A stretch of 64,000 nucleotides of DNA from Acidobacteriota bacterium (GCA_020637335.1 JACJWC010000021.1:1-64000); one strand, 5' to 3'. Counted from the first letter of the stretch, positions 17,206 through 26,799 are shown. Notes: a model not told the origin generated them from the letters alone. Translations and numbers: made by a program.

Positions 17206-20200
17206 GACAGGGCCTCCTTGGCTTTCAGGGCGGGCGCTTCATCGGGAATTTGTAGACCGGGCGTGACCAAGGCGTACAAAACGGGAATTAAAACCAAGGT
17301 AATGGCTGTTGAAAAAACCAGGCCGCCAATGACACTGACCGCCAGCGGCATGCGCATTTCGGCGCCGTCGCCCAGACCCAATGCCATGGGGATCAACCCA
17401 AGCACTGTTGTAGAGGTCGTCATCATAATAGGCCGTAATCGCCGGGCGCCTGCAATCATCAGGGCTTCGTAGAGCGGAACATTTTCTTCGCGGCGCAGAG
17501 TGTTGACATAGTCGATCAGCACGATCGCGTTATTGACCACGATTCCGGCCAACATAACCAGGCCGATCATGGCAACAACACTCAAGTCCAACTTGGCCAG
17601 GAACAAGGCGTCCATGCCTCCGACCAATCCAATCGGTACGGTAAGCAGGATCAGGAAGGGGTGAAGCAGACTTTCGAATTGGGAAGCCATGACCAGGTAA
17701 ACCAGGAAAATGGCCAGCAGGATCATGAACTTAATCGACGTGAAGGAACTGTCCATTTCTGTCATTTGACCGCTGGGCAATACGCGTTCAGAGCCGTAGA
17801 TTTGATCCATTTCGGCGAAGATAGGGCTGAGTTTTTCCCGTGCGGCACTCAAACTTTGGCCTTCCAGGTTGGCGGTAATGACAGCGCAGCGGTTCTGGTT
17901 GACCCGCTTGATTTGCGAGGGACCAATCACGGTTTCAATTGCCGCTACGGATTCTAGATAAATGGCTTTGTTGTCTTTGTAGCCAATGGCCAGCTTTTGC
18001 AGTTGCTCCAGTTCGGCCCGGTCCTGTTCGCGCAAGCGCACCACAATGTCCAGGTCCCGGCCACTGCGCACAAATCGAGTTGCTGTGGATCCTTGAATTT
18101 TATCGCGTAAGAGTTGGGCGACATCGCCGATAGAAAGGCCCATCTGAACCATGTTTTCGCGCTTAAAACGAACTTGGACTTCGGGGTTGCCATCGGCAAC
18201 GGTGGTTTGAATGTCTTTAAATCCACCCAATGCGCTCATGCGGTTGACCAGCATTTCGGACATTTCGCGAAGTTCTGCCGGATTATCGCTTTTCGCTTCG
18301 ATTTCGATGGGAGTGCGGAAGGAGAAATAAGAAGGAACCCCAATTTGGTAACTGAAATCGTCGCGATGAACAATTTCAGACCGAATATTGTGCAGGATCT
18401 CGGCCGATTGTTCTTTTTCGACAGAGAAGTTGATCTGGGCCAAGTTCTCACCGCTGCGTTGTTCTAGGCCTTGGTTGAATTGACCGACCGAGGTGAAGAC
18501 GACATGAACGCCTTTTTGCGAGGTGATTTTGGATTCGACCCATGCGGCAATCTCATCGGTTTTTTCAATCGGCGTGCCTTCTTCGGCCTCAACCAATAGG
18601 TAGTAGTCGCCTTGCGCCATTTCGGGGATCAGATCCATACCCATGTTTTTCACTACATAACCGCCTTGCGCCACGATCAGAAAAACGATGGCCAGCACGA
18701 CAAATCGGTGGCGCAATGCCCAACCCAAAACGGTTGGGTAAAACCCGCGCGGAATCTCCCGTGGGTTGTCGCTGGCGGTTTCATGTATTTTGGTCGGCCA
18801 AAATTTCGACAAAAAGCCGAAAAGGGTGGGGATCAAGGTGAGTGCAACTACAAGCGATGCGATCAAGCTGAAGGATACCGTCAGGCCCAGATCCTTAAAT
18901 AACTGGCCGCCGACACCGGTGATGTAAACGATCGGAAGGAAAACAACGATGGTGGTCAAGGTTGAGGCAATCACCGCTCCGGCCACTTGGGTTGTACCGG
19001 CCTCGGCTGCGACCAATCCCGTTTTGCCCGCCTGTCGCTGAACAAAGATGGATTCCAAAACCACGATCGAGTTGTCGACCAGCATGCCGATGCCGAGCGC
19101 CAATCCGCCCAAGGACATGATGTTGACGCTGACGCCAAACTGCATCATCAGGAAAAAGGCAATGAATACGGAGATCGGGATGGAGAGGGCAACAACCAGG
19201 GTACTTTTTGCGTCACGTAGGAAGAACAACAGGACCAGAATAGCGATGACTCCGCCGATCAGCGCGTTGCTTTTCACCTCGGAAATACTGCTCTCAATGA
19301 AAGAAGCTCCTTCAAAGGTGGTGGTCATCTTGACAGTGTCCTCGAAGCGTTTGGCCATTTCTTCAACTGATTTTTTGAGGTCCTGTGAGACTTTTACCGT
19401 GTTGGCATCGCCTTCCTTATAGAAGGAGAGTTCTACCCCTTCGGTGCCGTTGATGCGTGCAATGTGTTCGCGATCTTTGGCCCCGAAACGCACATCGGCA
19501 ATTTCTTTAAGCAGGATGTTGCGACCCTCGCGGCTGGCCACTATGGTCGAGGCAATTTCATCAAGGCTCTTGTATTCGTTCATGGTACGAACCAGGTAGC
19601 GCGCTTCGTTTTCATATAACGAACCGCCAGCGCGGTTAACGTTTTCCTGGCGTAAACGGGCGCCGACCTCATCGACGGTCAAACCAAAACGGCGTAAGGC
19701 CGCTTCGTCCATTTCAATTTCGACGATTTCTTCTTCGCCGCCCAAAACTTTGACCGAAGCCAAACCGCTGACGTTATCAAAGCGCTTCTTTAAGTCTTCT
19801 TCGCAAAAGTAACGCAAGGCCCCCAAATCCAGGCTGGTGCTGGTAACGCTGACTTTAAGGATTGGGTCCTGGTTGGGGTCGTAGCGCAGGATTCGTGGTT
19901 TCTCAACATCATCGGGCAAACGCAACAAGTCGACTTTTTTGGAGACGTCCAGGATAGCAAAGTCCATCTGTTGGCCCCAATTGAATTCAATTACGACCTG
20001 GGACACTTCCGGTTTGGACGATGATGAAATGCGTTTGTGCGGAATAACCGAAATGGCCTCTTCAATCGGACGCGTGACCAGGTATTCCACTTCTTCTGGC
20101 GCCGCTCCGGGGTATTTGGTTTCCAATGTCAGGGTGGGGTAGGAGAGGTCTGGCAAGAGATTGACCGGCAATTTGCCCAGACTGATCCAACCAAAAACTA

Positions 20201-20264
20201 AGGTTCCCAAAGTAATCATCAAAACCGTTACGGGACGGTTCACCGCTGTTTTCACCACGCTCAT
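17202..20264 (-). CDS. RND efflux permease, first of two
   Basis: A 1020-residue RND inner-membrane permease, paralogous to the next gene. It starts with NRPVTVLMITLGTLVFGW and has PGAAPEEVEYLVTRPIEEA typical of the porter domain. Helix 4 reads GIGMLVDNSIVVLESI and helix 10 GIVVNNAIVLIDYVN, so the AcrB Asp-Asp/Lys relay is only partly kept, as in SwrC-like and related pumps. Two unlike permeases behind one fusion protein recall MdtABC, in which two permeases form a heterotrimer. Exported compounds cannot be told. A 132-base gap with an intrinsic terminator separates it from the fusion-protein gene. Confidence 0.92.
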   Translation of the reverse strand: MSVVKTAVNRPVTVLMITLGTLVFGWISLGKLPVNLLPDLSYPTLTLETKYPGAAPEEVEYLVTRPIEEAISVIPHKRISSSSKPEVSQVVIEFNWGQQMDFAILDVSKKVDLLRLPDDVEKPRILRYDPNQDPILKVSVTSTSLDLGALRYFCEEDLKKRFDNVSGLASVKVLGGEEEIVEIEMDEAALRRFGLTVDEVGARLRQENVNRAGGSLYENEARYLVRTMNEYKSLDEIASTIVASREGRNILLKEIADVRFGAKDREHIARINGTEGVELSFYKEGDANTVKVSQDLKKSVEEMAKRFEDTVKMTTTFEGASFIESSISEVKSNALIGGVIAILVLLFFLRDAKSTLVVALSIPISVFIAFFLMMQFGVSVNIMSLGGLALGIGMLVDNSIVVLESIFVQRQAGKTGLVAAEAGTTQVAGAVIASTLTTIVVFLPIVYITGVGGQLFKDLGLTVSFSLIASLVVALTLIPTLFGFLSKFWPTKIHETASDNPREIPRGFYPTVLGWALRHRFVVLAIVFLIVAQGGYVVKNMGMDLIPEMAQGDYYLLVEAEEGTPIEKTDEIAAWVESKITSQKGVHVVFTSVGQFNQGLEQRSGENLAQINFSVEKEQSAEILHNIRSEIVHRDDFSYQIGVPSYFSFRTPIEIEAKSDNPAELREMSEMLVNRMSALGGFKDIQTTVADGNPEVQVRFKRENMVQMGLSIGDVAQLLRDKIQGSTATRFVRSGRDLDIVVRLREQDRAELEQLQKLAIGYKDNKAIYLESVAAIETVIGPSQIKRVNQNRCAVITANLEGQSLSAAREKLSPIFAEMDQIYGSERVLPSGQMTEMDSSFTSIKFMILLAIFLVYLVMASQFESLLHPFLILLTVPIGLVGGMDALFLAKLDLSVVAMIGLVMLAGIVVNNAIVLIDYVNTLRREENVPLYEALMIAGARRLRPIMMTTSTTVLGLIPMALGLGDGAEMRMPLAVSVIGGLVFSTAITLVLIPVLYALVTPGLQIPDEAPALKAKEALS

Positions 20265-20322
20265 AACTGCTTGCTCCTGAAAAAAAGTACGGCCTTTATA
20301 GATTTATCGTTGCATTTTGGCC

Positions 20323-20351
20323 AAAAAAAAGGGGTCTGGATTAAAGACCCC
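20323..20351 (-). terminator. intra-operon terminator/attenuator between MFP and RND genes
   Basis: On the minus strand, GGGGTCT (20351-20345), a seven-base loop, AGACCCC (20337-20331), then eight T. It lies in the gap between the fusion-protein gene and the two permeases, so it would lower permease transcription relative to the fusion protein. Confidence 0.75.
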
Positions 20352-20396
20352 TGTGGGCGGAACACCCAATAAGTTCCTCTGGGAGGAGATATGTGT

Positions 20397-21500
20397 TTAG
20401 GATTCTTGATCCACTTTCACAGCGTTAACGTCTTGGATCAAGGATCCTTCTTTCAGGCTTTCTTTGCCGGTCAATACTACTTTTTGACCTGATTCAAGAC
20501 CTTGTTTGATGCTAACTGTTTGGCCTTCTTCTGAACCGCAAACTACTTCTACTTTTTTGACTTTTAACTGGTCGTTTTCTTGTGTTGCCACAAAGACCGA
20601 CGCATTTTGGCGGCTATCGAAAACCAATGCTTTTTTGGGAATGGAAGTGGCGACTTGGTTCACATCTGTGATGATGCGGATGTGTGCGTAGGTGCCCGGC
20701 CGGTAATCTACAGGCGCGTTTTCGACGGCAACAGTCACTTTTACCGTTCCTGTTTTGGAATCGACTTCCGGGCTTACCCGTTTAACTTTGCCGACCACCA
20801 GGTGATCAAAATTTTCATCGCGTGAAATTTCTACTTTTTGACCATTACGAACCCGACTCGCTGCCGTTTCAGGCACAAAAACATCGGCTTCTAAAGGAAC
20901 CAAGCTTGCCAAGGTGAAACATGCTTGCGAAGGCTGAATGGTTTGGCCTTTTTCAATCGAGCGGCGCAGGATCGTGCCGTCAAAGGGGGCTGTAATTTGG
21001 GTAATCTCAACTTTATATTCGGCCATTTTGAAATCGGCAGAGGCTTGTTCAAATTGGAACTTGCGCGCCTCGAAATCTTCCTGCGAGACCAGTGAGTTGT
21101 CGTGAGATTTTTTGATGCGCTCAAACTCTTGGCGCGCTTTTTCTAATTTGACCCGGCTCTGATCCAGTTCCAGACGGGCTGAATCGCCATCCAGTTCGGC
21201 TAAAACGGTGCCAGCCTTAACCGACATGCCTTCTTCCACATTCAATTTTTGGATCTGACCAGCGGCCTTGCTGAATACATCAACCTGTTTTTCAGGTCGT
21301 AAAGTTGCCGTTGTCTCAACAAAAATGCGGATCTCAGCGGAACTGGCTTCAACCAGCTCAACGGTGTAAACGGTTTCTTTTTTCTCTTCGGCTTTCGGTT
21401 CTTCTTTGGGCTTTTCCTTGGCTTTTGCCTGGCCCAAAAACATGTAGCCACCGAAACAAGCCAGCATTAATACTGCAGTAGATATCAAAATCTTTTTCAT
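20397..21500 (-). CDS. RND membrane fusion protein (periplasmic adaptor)
   Basis: A 367-residue adaptor of the HlyD/AcrA family. N-terminal membrane anchor or signal (1-27), then a Lys/Glu/Pro-rich linker (KEKPKEEPKAEEKKE), lipoyl half-motif QVDVFSKAAGQIQKLNVEEG, an alpha-helical hairpin (about 115-165), the second lipoyl half APFDGTI, a beta-barrel, and a membrane-proximal domain ending VVLTGKESLKEGS. It links inner-membrane RND permeases to an outer-membrane channel. There is no lipobox Cys, so it is likely anchored by the N-terminal helix. It is the first gene of the efflux operon. Confidence 0.9.
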   Translation of the reverse strand: MKKILISTAVLMLACFGGYMFLGQAKAKEKPKEEPKAEEKKETVYTVELVEASSAEIRIFVETTATLRPEKQVDVFSKAAGQIQKLNVEEGMSVKAGTVLAELDGDSARLELDQSRVKLEKARQEFERIKKSHDNSLVSQEDFEARKFQFEQASADFKMAEYKVEITQITAPFDGTILRRSIEKGQTIQPSQACFTLASLVPLEADVFVPETAASRVRNGQKVEISRDENFDHLVVGKVKRVSPEVDSKTGTVKVTVAVENAPVDYRPGTYAHIRIITDVNQVATSIPKKALVFDSRQNASVFVATQENDQLKVKKVEVVCGSEEGQTVSIKQGLESGQKVVLTGKESLKEGSLIQDVNAVKVDQES

Positions 21501-21574
21501 GCCATCCTCCCAGATTGCGCTTCCATGGACTTCAACGAGGCGTTGGCAAAAAAGGTTTAGGAACTAGAAAAAAA

Positions 21575-21604
21575 ATATTGTTTTGTGTATTTCCCGATTG
21601 ACAA
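21575..21604 (-). promoter_or_regulatory. weak candidate promoter of the RND operon
   Basis: On the minus strand TTGTCA (21604-21599), 18-base spacer, CAATAT (21580-21575). The -35 is good, the -10 poor. It sits in the 125-base gap between the O-antigen ligase-like gene and the fusion-protein gene. Confidence 0.3.
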
Positions 21605-21625
21605 ATGAAAAAGGGCTGAGTCGGG

Positions 21626-22732
21626 TTAGGAATGACTGCGCTGAGGCCACTGTAACATGATCGACCAATGTAGGAGATACAGCAGGAGAATCGATGTATT
21701 GCCCAAGTTATAGGTAAGGAAACTGAATTGAAAATAATTGAACAGGGAGAGGGCAAGTGCAAAAACAACCCAGTGTTCGTGTTCCCATTGGCTGAGCAGA
21801 AACGCGCGTCTGATGAGGGCAATCATTAAGGGTAAGAAACAAGCCAGGCCCAGGATCCCAAACTCAGCAAGTAAGGCGAGCCAAAGGTTGGGCGGTTTCG
21901 GATCGCCGCCCAAATAGTCTGAAAAATGTGAATGACTGGTGCCCAACAACGGATGGTCATTAAAGACACTCAGCGCGACTTCGCTGTTGGCTACGTAATC
22001 TTTCCGCTGCATATCCGCCATACCGAGGTACCAATGAATGGCCAGGCTGACGAGCAGAAACAAAGGCATCCAGCGGACCAAGCTACGCGGTTTCAGGAAA
22101 AGACTGGCAAAGAAGACAATCAACAGGCCCATCAAAGAAATGAGTCCAGAAGCGTTTTGATTGATAAAAAAGAGCCAACCGAGCAGAAACAAAGCGGCAA
22201 AAAGCACCATGCCTTCCCTTTTTCGTGTGCAATGGTGCAAATAGGCCAAGCACCATGCGGCGGCCAGGCAATAACCTTCGGCAAAGTGGGAGGGATTGGG
22301 CAAAAACCCATTAATCCATTCAAATTGAAGAAACCGGATAGGCTTTCCAGACAAAGCAACCCACAAAGCGATTAATAATCCGGGCACGGCTAGTGTAACC
22401 AGAATATAAAAGAGTCGCGACCAATCCAGGTAGGGGATTTGGTGCCGCCTGATGCAATAAAAGGCGATCAAAGCCCAGTAGAATTCGGCATTGCCGCGAA
22501 ACCCGTTTTCAGCCTGAAAGGCCAATGCACTGATAACGGTCGCGGCTAAAAACAATAATACCGGCCACGAGTAGCGCGGTCGACCGCCGTGTGGCCACCC
22601 GCCACGCGGAATTGCAGAGACCAACTGATAGAGCAGTAGCGAGAAGACCAGCACCTGCTGGATAGCAATGCCCAGAAAAAAAGAGCCCATGGCCAGGTAA
22701 AACAGGACAAAAAACCCATGGCTCGTTCTCAA
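21626..22732 (-). CDS. O-antigen ligase/polymerase-like membrane protein
   Basis: A 368-residue polytopic membrane protein with about ten hydrophobic segments. The C-terminal half carries the pattern of the Wzy_C/O-antigen ligase family: a large periplasmic loop with DHPLLGTSHSHFSDYLGG and then NLWLALLAEFGILGL, in which the short G-S-H-x-H loop and following helix are typical. Such proteins join or polymerise sugar repeat units (O-antigen ligase WaaL, Wzy, or oligosaccharyl transferases for pilins). No glycan genes lie next to it, so the substrate is open. A likely promoter is at 22772-22801. Confidence 0.78.
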   Translation of the reverse strand: MRTSHGFFVLFYLAMGSFFLGIAIQQVLVFSLLLYQLVSAIPRGGWPHGGRPRYSWPVLLFLAATVISALAFQAENGFRGNAEFYWALIAFYCIRRHQIPYLDWSRLFYILVTLAVPGLLIALWVALSGKPIRFLQFEWINGFLPNPSHFAEGYCLAAAWCLAYLHHCTRKREGMVLFAALFLLGWLFFINQNASGLISLMGLLIVFFASLFLKPRSLVRWMPLFLLVSLAIHWYLGMADMQRKDYVANSEVALSVFNDHPLLGTSHSHFSDYLGGDPKPPNLWLALLAEFGILGLACFLPLMIALIRRAFLLSQWEHEHWVVFALALSLFNYFQFSFLTYNLGNTSILLLYLLHWSIMLQWPQRSHS

Positions 22733-22771
22733 AACAACCTCTCACTCCATGGCGCCGTGTTCGTTCCTTGC

Positions 22772-22801
22772 AGCCTAGCACTAGAAACGCCGTAAAATCA
22801 A
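22772..22801 (-). promoter_or_regulatory. putative promoter of the O-antigen ligase-like gene
   Basis: On the minus strand TTGATT (22801-22796), 18-base spacer, TAGGCT (22777-22772) with an upstream TG, i.e. an extended -10. The ATG is about 40 bases further at 22732. Confidence 0.42.
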
Positions 22802-22857
22802 CTTTTAGAGTAGCTTGTCCCAATCGTCAGCAAAACCAGGTTTTGAGTAAAGGCACC

Positions 22858-23448
22858 TTAAAAACGGCTTCCTGGCTTTTGCAGGAAAAGGACTTCGTTG
22901 GGTTGGTTGGGACGACCCAATAGGCTATTGCGATGCGGGAATCGGCCAAACTCTGCGATGATATCGCGATGTTTGACAGCGTAGGTTCGGTAATTCTGTA
23001 AGGTTGCGCTGGCCCCGTGGGTTTGGATTAACGCATCAAATAAGGCCAGGCATTGTTCTTGATCTTCCAGCGATTCACTGTGCTCAAAAGGTAAAAGCAG
23101 GAATACGGCCTGGGTAGCCGGCAACACAAGATGGTCGTTTTGAGCAACCGCCATGCGGGCCAGAGACAGCGCCAAATCATCGCTTTGGTACATGGCAGCG
23201 CTGTCCCGAAACATGTTGCGCGGGAATTGATCACAAACCAGAACCGCAGCTAGACGGGCTGGCGGACTGTCTAGCCAATGGGCTGGAATACCACTCTGAA
23301 ATTGCAACCACAAGGAATGGAATCGGTTGTGGATTTCACGATCAAAGGTGTTGGACTTTTTGAACCAACGGGCGCTGATGTCCTTGGGGATCGGGTCCTG
23401 GTCCCAAGGTGCGCCAAACCAAAAGGTCAAAACTTCAATTGGATTCAT
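22858..23448 (-). CDS. DUF924 family protein
   Basis: A 196-residue soluble helical protein. It opens with VLTFWFGAPW and continues with ARWFKKSNTFDREI, LAAVLVCDQFPRNMFR and LLPFEHSESLEDQ, the full set of DUF924 signatures. The family has a TPR-like helical fold; no biochemical function is established. It follows the M16 peptidase pair after a 50-base gap that contains a GC-rich hairpin. Length matches the family. Confidence 0.88.
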   Translation of the reverse strand: MNPIEVLTFWFGAPWDQDPIPKDISARWFKKSNTFDREIHNRFHSLWLQFQSGIPAHWLDSPPARLAAVLVCDQFPRNMFRDSAAMYQSDDLALSLARMAVAQNDHLVLPATQAVFLLLPFEHSESLEDQEQCLALFDALIQTHGASATLQNYRTYAVKHRDIIAEFGRFPHRNSLLGRPNQPNEVLFLQKPGSRF

Positions 23449-23465
23449 GCCAGCCTCGAAAGGGG

Positions 23466-23487
23466 GGGGCCTGCTGGAACAGGCCCC
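23466..23487 (-). terminator. GC-rich hairpin after the M16 peptidase genes
   Basis: On the minus strand GGGGCCTG, loop TTCCAG, CAGGCCCC, followed by CCCCTTT. The stem is strong but the T-tail is short, so it may be a weak terminator or a stabilising 3' structure. Confidence 0.4.
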
Positions 23488-23498
23488 TGTTTACGGTT

Positions 23499-24962
23499 TT
23501 AGTTGGTGGGCTCCAGGGGTTGGAGGGTTAAGGGGTCAAACAGCGGAAGCCGTTCGAGCTTTAGGCCGGTGACCTCTTCCAAGCTACCATGGTTACCATC
23601 GCCGGGAAGGCAGCCGGCCAGGTCGCCTGTCAGTAAGATGATTAATTTGTCGCGATTCAGGTACTTTTGAGCAGCCTGTTGAACATCCGCAACCGTGATT
23701 TTGCGAACGGATTCCTGGTACTTGGCCAGGTATTCCGGATCTTCGTTGATCATGTACGCACGTGCAAATTGCTGAGCCGTTGAGGCCGGATCGTCAAAAA
23801 ACGGCAGCAGGCCAGAAACCACGCCCTCTTTGGCGATTTTGAGCTCTTCTTCGCTGACGGGCACATCGCGAATTTTTTGGATTTCTTCCAAAGCAATCTT
23901 TAATGCGAATGCCACGGATTCGTTTTTGGACTGGTAGACGATTCGAAACGTGCCGGGTGTGTCAAAGCCTGTTGAGAATTGACTTCCTGCAGAGTAAGCA
24001 AGCCCTTCATCGGAGCGGATGCGCGAAGTGATGCGACTGGTAAAACCGCCGCCACCCAGGATTTCGTTCATTACATCAACAGCAGGACGATCGGGGTTCC
24101 CGTGGGTCAAGCCCAAATAACCTGCTGTGACACGGGTCTGGTTAACTCCATCCTTTTGAACGCCGTACAGGCCCGGGTCAGCCATTTGCCAATCCTTGGG
24201 CGGGTCAGCCGGTTTGCTGCCTTTGGCGAATTTGGCCAAATGGGACTTCATCACTTTTTTCAGGGTTGCCGGGGTGATGTCACCGCTCACGGCCAGGACC
24301 AAATTGCCTTGCACCAAGATTTGATCCTTAAATTGGCGAATCGAAGCCGCGTCAATGGAATCAATGCTGGTTTGCGTCGCCAAATGGTTGCTGTAGAAGC
24401 TGGGCCCATACAGTAAGCGGCTCCAGTATCGCGGTTCCATGGCGCGGGTATCGTCATTGCGTCGTCTGAGTTGCTCGAGCATGTTCTGTTTTTCAATAGC
24501 CAAACGTTCGGCATCAAGGCGCGGGCGTTGCAACATGTCGAAGAACAGTTGAAGCGATTCGTCCAAATTGGAGGTCAAACAATTCAGACTTGCGGTCAGG
24601 CGTGTATCAGAAATTGAAACTTCGATCTCGGTCGAGAGAAAGTCCAAACGCTCCTGGAACGCTTGGGGTGCCAGCGATTCGGTACCGCCATTTTGCAGCA
24701 TGGTTGCGGTTAATTCACTGAGCCCTTCTTTGCCTTGCGGCTCCAGATAACCGCCACCTTTGGCGTACAGATTGATTTGGATCAGCGGCAATGCGTGGTC
24801 CTCAACCAGAAAGGCTTTGGCCTGTTGCAGGTCATGCATGTTCTGGGTGCGATTGGGGATTTGGGTTTTCAGGGCCGGATATTGGATGTCGCTGGGTCGG
24901 TCGGGAATATTCTGACCCAGCAAACTGGCGAAACAAAAAAAACACAGAATCAACCTTTTCAT
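23499..24962 (-). CDS. M16 family peptidase homologue, non-catalytic partner
   Basis: A 487-residue exported protein with a signal peptide (1-16). It has the M16 fold repeated twice and the regulatory-subunit hallmark GGGFTSRITSRIRSDEGLAYS (split here as GGGFTSRITS and RSDEGLAYSAGS). The zinc motif HxxEH is replaced by GLSELTATML, so it cannot bind zinc in the usual way. In two-component M16 enzymes (mitochondrial processing peptidase type, Sphingomonas Sph2681/2682 type) one subunit supplies the zinc site and the other this Gly/Arg-Tyr region. It overlaps the catalytic gene upstream by ATGA, matching a heterodimer. Confidence 0.88.
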   Translation of the reverse strand: MKRLILCFFCFASLLGQNIPDRPSDIQYPALKTQIPNRTQNMHDLQQAKAFLVEDHALPLIQINLYAKGGGYLEPQGKEGLSELTATMLQNGGTESLAPQAFQERLDFLSTEIEVSISDTRLTASLNCLTSNLDESLQLFFDMLQRPRLDAERLAIEKQNMLEQLRRRNDDTRAMEPRYWSRLLYGPSFYSNHLATQTSIDSIDAASIRQFKDQILVQGNLVLAVSGDITPATLKKVMKSHLAKFAKGSKPADPPKDWQMADPGLYGVQKDGVNQTRVTAGYLGLTHGNPDRPAVDVMNEILGGGGFTSRITSRIRSDEGLAYSAGSQFSTGFDTPGTFRIVYQSKNESVAFALKIALEEIQKIRDVPVSEEELKIAKEGVVSGLLPFFDDPASTAQQFARAYMINEDPEYLAKYQESVRKITVADVQQAAQKYLNRDKLIILLTGDLAGCLPGDGNHGSLEEVTGLKLERLPLFDPLTLQPLEPTN

Positions 24963-26692
24963 TGTGCACCCCCTTGGCTCATTTTGGCATTGATGCGATC
25001 CAGCAAGACGTCTAACGCGGGTTTCATTTCAGGTGGTGCCTGGCTAGCAGAATTCTGGATTTGTTCCACGATTTGAGGCAATTTGTCGGCAGGTGCCTGA
25101 GAAATTTGGCCCCAAGCGCGGGTTACCATTTCCTTTTGTTGCGGGGTGAGATTGGCTAAGTCGGCTTCTTCATCGCTGTCCGATTTCCGGCTGAAGCGTT
25201 TGTAATTCGCCTTCTCATCGACCAAGTACTTTTCGGCAACCCGCCGAACATCCTGGGTTGTAACCTGGTTGATTCGTTCCTGATAGCGGTCAATATTTCG
25301 CCAATCGTAGGTGTAACCATCTGCAACCAAAACGGATACCATTAGCCAAAACGGGTTGGCCATGCGCCGATAAGATTGACCCTGCAAATTGTTTTTGACG
25401 CGGGTGAGTTCTTCGGCTGTAATGCCGTCCTTCTGTATTTTTTGCAATTCCTCGTGCAGGGCTACTTCCAGTTGAGCGGGATCGGTTTCGTTTTTGCCCG
25501 TGGCGAACAAGCTGAAGGAACCATCGTATTTGCGTCCATCAAAACGAGCGCCGGCTTCGGTGGCAATCTGATCATCCAGAACCAAGCGTTTGTTTAAGCG
25601 CCCCGATTGACCGGACAAAATTTCGCTTAATACATCTAATGCTGGCGCATCCAGGCCATTAAAAGCAGTAGTTCGGTAACGAATTTCGGCTTCCGGAGAG
25701 CTGTCCACCTCGGCCACAAAGGATTTAACCCCGTATTGTTCGATTGGCAAAGTCACCACGTCAGGCGGAGCGGTTTCGCCGCGCGGAATGCGGTTGAAAT
25801 ACTGCTGTGCGAAGGCCTTGACTTGCTCGACGGTCACATCGCCCACAATACAAGCCGTTAAATTGTTGGGCGCATAAAAGATGTCAAAATAGGCTTCAGC
25901 TTGGCTTCTGGTAATGGCTGAGATGTCGCTTGGCCAACCCACAACGGGCCAACTGTAGGTCGAATTGGCCCAGAATAGATTCTCAAACGCCTCTTCCTGT
26001 TTACCGGTTGGCGTGGAATCCGTGCGCATCCGTCGTTCTTCATAGACCACATCGCGTTCGGAATAAAACTCGCGGAAAACCGGTGCCGAGAGCCGTTCAC
26101 TTTCCATCCAAAACCACAACTCCAATTTGTTTTTGGGAACGGAAATGAAGTAGACGGTCATGTCTTCATTGGTGAAAGCATTCATACGAACCCCGCCTTC
26201 ACCGGTGTAAATCTTGTCAAATTCATCCTTGACCAAATTTTCGCGCTGTTCTTCGATCAATTTCTGAAATTGGGTTTTGAGCGCTTTCATGCGCTCGCTT
26301 TCCAAGGCGGGGTCATTAATGGAATCTGCATAACCATTTCGCACTTTTTGGCGCATTGTGCGTTCTTCCTCAAACATTTCTTCGCGAACGGTATCCAGTT
26401 TTTGGCGTAACTCACGGTCTTTGGCGGCATCTTTGACGCCAATTTTGTCCGATCCTTTAAACATCATGTGTTCGAACAGATGGCTGATGCCCGTGATCCC
26501 GGGTCGTTCATTGGCTGAACCTACATGGGCCACCCATCCGGCAGAGATGGTTGATAGTCCCGGTTTACGGATGACCACCCAGCGCATTCCGTTTTCCAAC
26601 TGGAATTCCTGGGCGATATTTTCAATTTTAGGTGCATCCTGAGATGCAATCGCGAGGGCTGAACAGAGCAAGCCCAAGACGAGTTTTAACAT
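24959..26692 (-). CDS. M16 family zinc peptidase, catalytic subunit
   Basis: A 577-residue exported metallopeptidase. Signal peptide MLKLVLGLLCSALAIAS at the N-terminus; inverted zinc motif HLFEH at residues 71-75, with the distal Glu expected in NEDMTVYFISVP/ELWFWMESER region; an unusually long charged helical insert (about 85-150) between the zinc motif and the next core strand. The M16 family degrades short peptides inside a closed chamber; here in the periplasm. ATG at 26692 is chosen because AAAGGAG is six bases upstream and a signal peptide follows; a longer frame adds 57 residues with no signal. Coupled to the non-catalytic partner. Confidence 0.9.
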   Translation of the reverse strand: MLKLVLGLLCSALAIASQDAPKIENIAQEFQLENGMRWVVIRKPGLSTISAGWVAHVGSANERPGITGISHLFEHMMFKGSDKIGVKDAAKDRELRQKLDTVREEMFEEERTMRQKVRNGYADSINDPALESERMKALKTQFQKLIEEQRENLVKDEFDKIYTGEGGVRMNAFTNEDMTVYFISVPKNKLELWFWMESERLSAPVFREFYSERDVVYEERRMRTDSTPTGKQEEAFENLFWANSTYSWPVVGWPSDISAITRSQAEAYFDIFYAPNNLTACIVGDVTVEQVKAFAQQYFNRIPRGETAPPDVVTLPIEQYGVKSFVAEVDSSPEAEIRYRTTAFNGLDAPALDVLSEILSGQSGRLNKRLVLDDQIATEAGARFDGRKYDGSFSLFATGKNETDPAQLEVALHEELQKIQKDGITAEELTRVKNNLQGQSYRRMANPFWLMVSVLVADGYTYDWRNIDRYQERINQVTTQDVRRVAEKYLVDEKANYKRFSRKSDSDEEADLANLTPQQKEMVTRAWGQISQAPADKLPQIVEQIQNSASQAPPEMKPALDVLLDRINAKMSQGGAQ

Positions 26693-26770
26693 GGAAACTC
26701 CTTTTCTCCTCATTTGGCTGGCCAAAATGCCAGTGGAATCGATTCTTTTACGTTGATCAAAAGCGAGCGT

Positions 26771-26799
26771 TTCATATTTCCCCTGAAGATACGCGGCAA
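26771..26799 (-). promoter_or_regulatory. candidate promoter of the M16 peptidase operon
   Basis: On the minus strand TTGCCG (26799-26794), 17-base spacer, TATGAA (26776-26771). It lies in the about 200-base divergent region between the M16 genes and the GHMP kinase. Confidence 0.38.
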
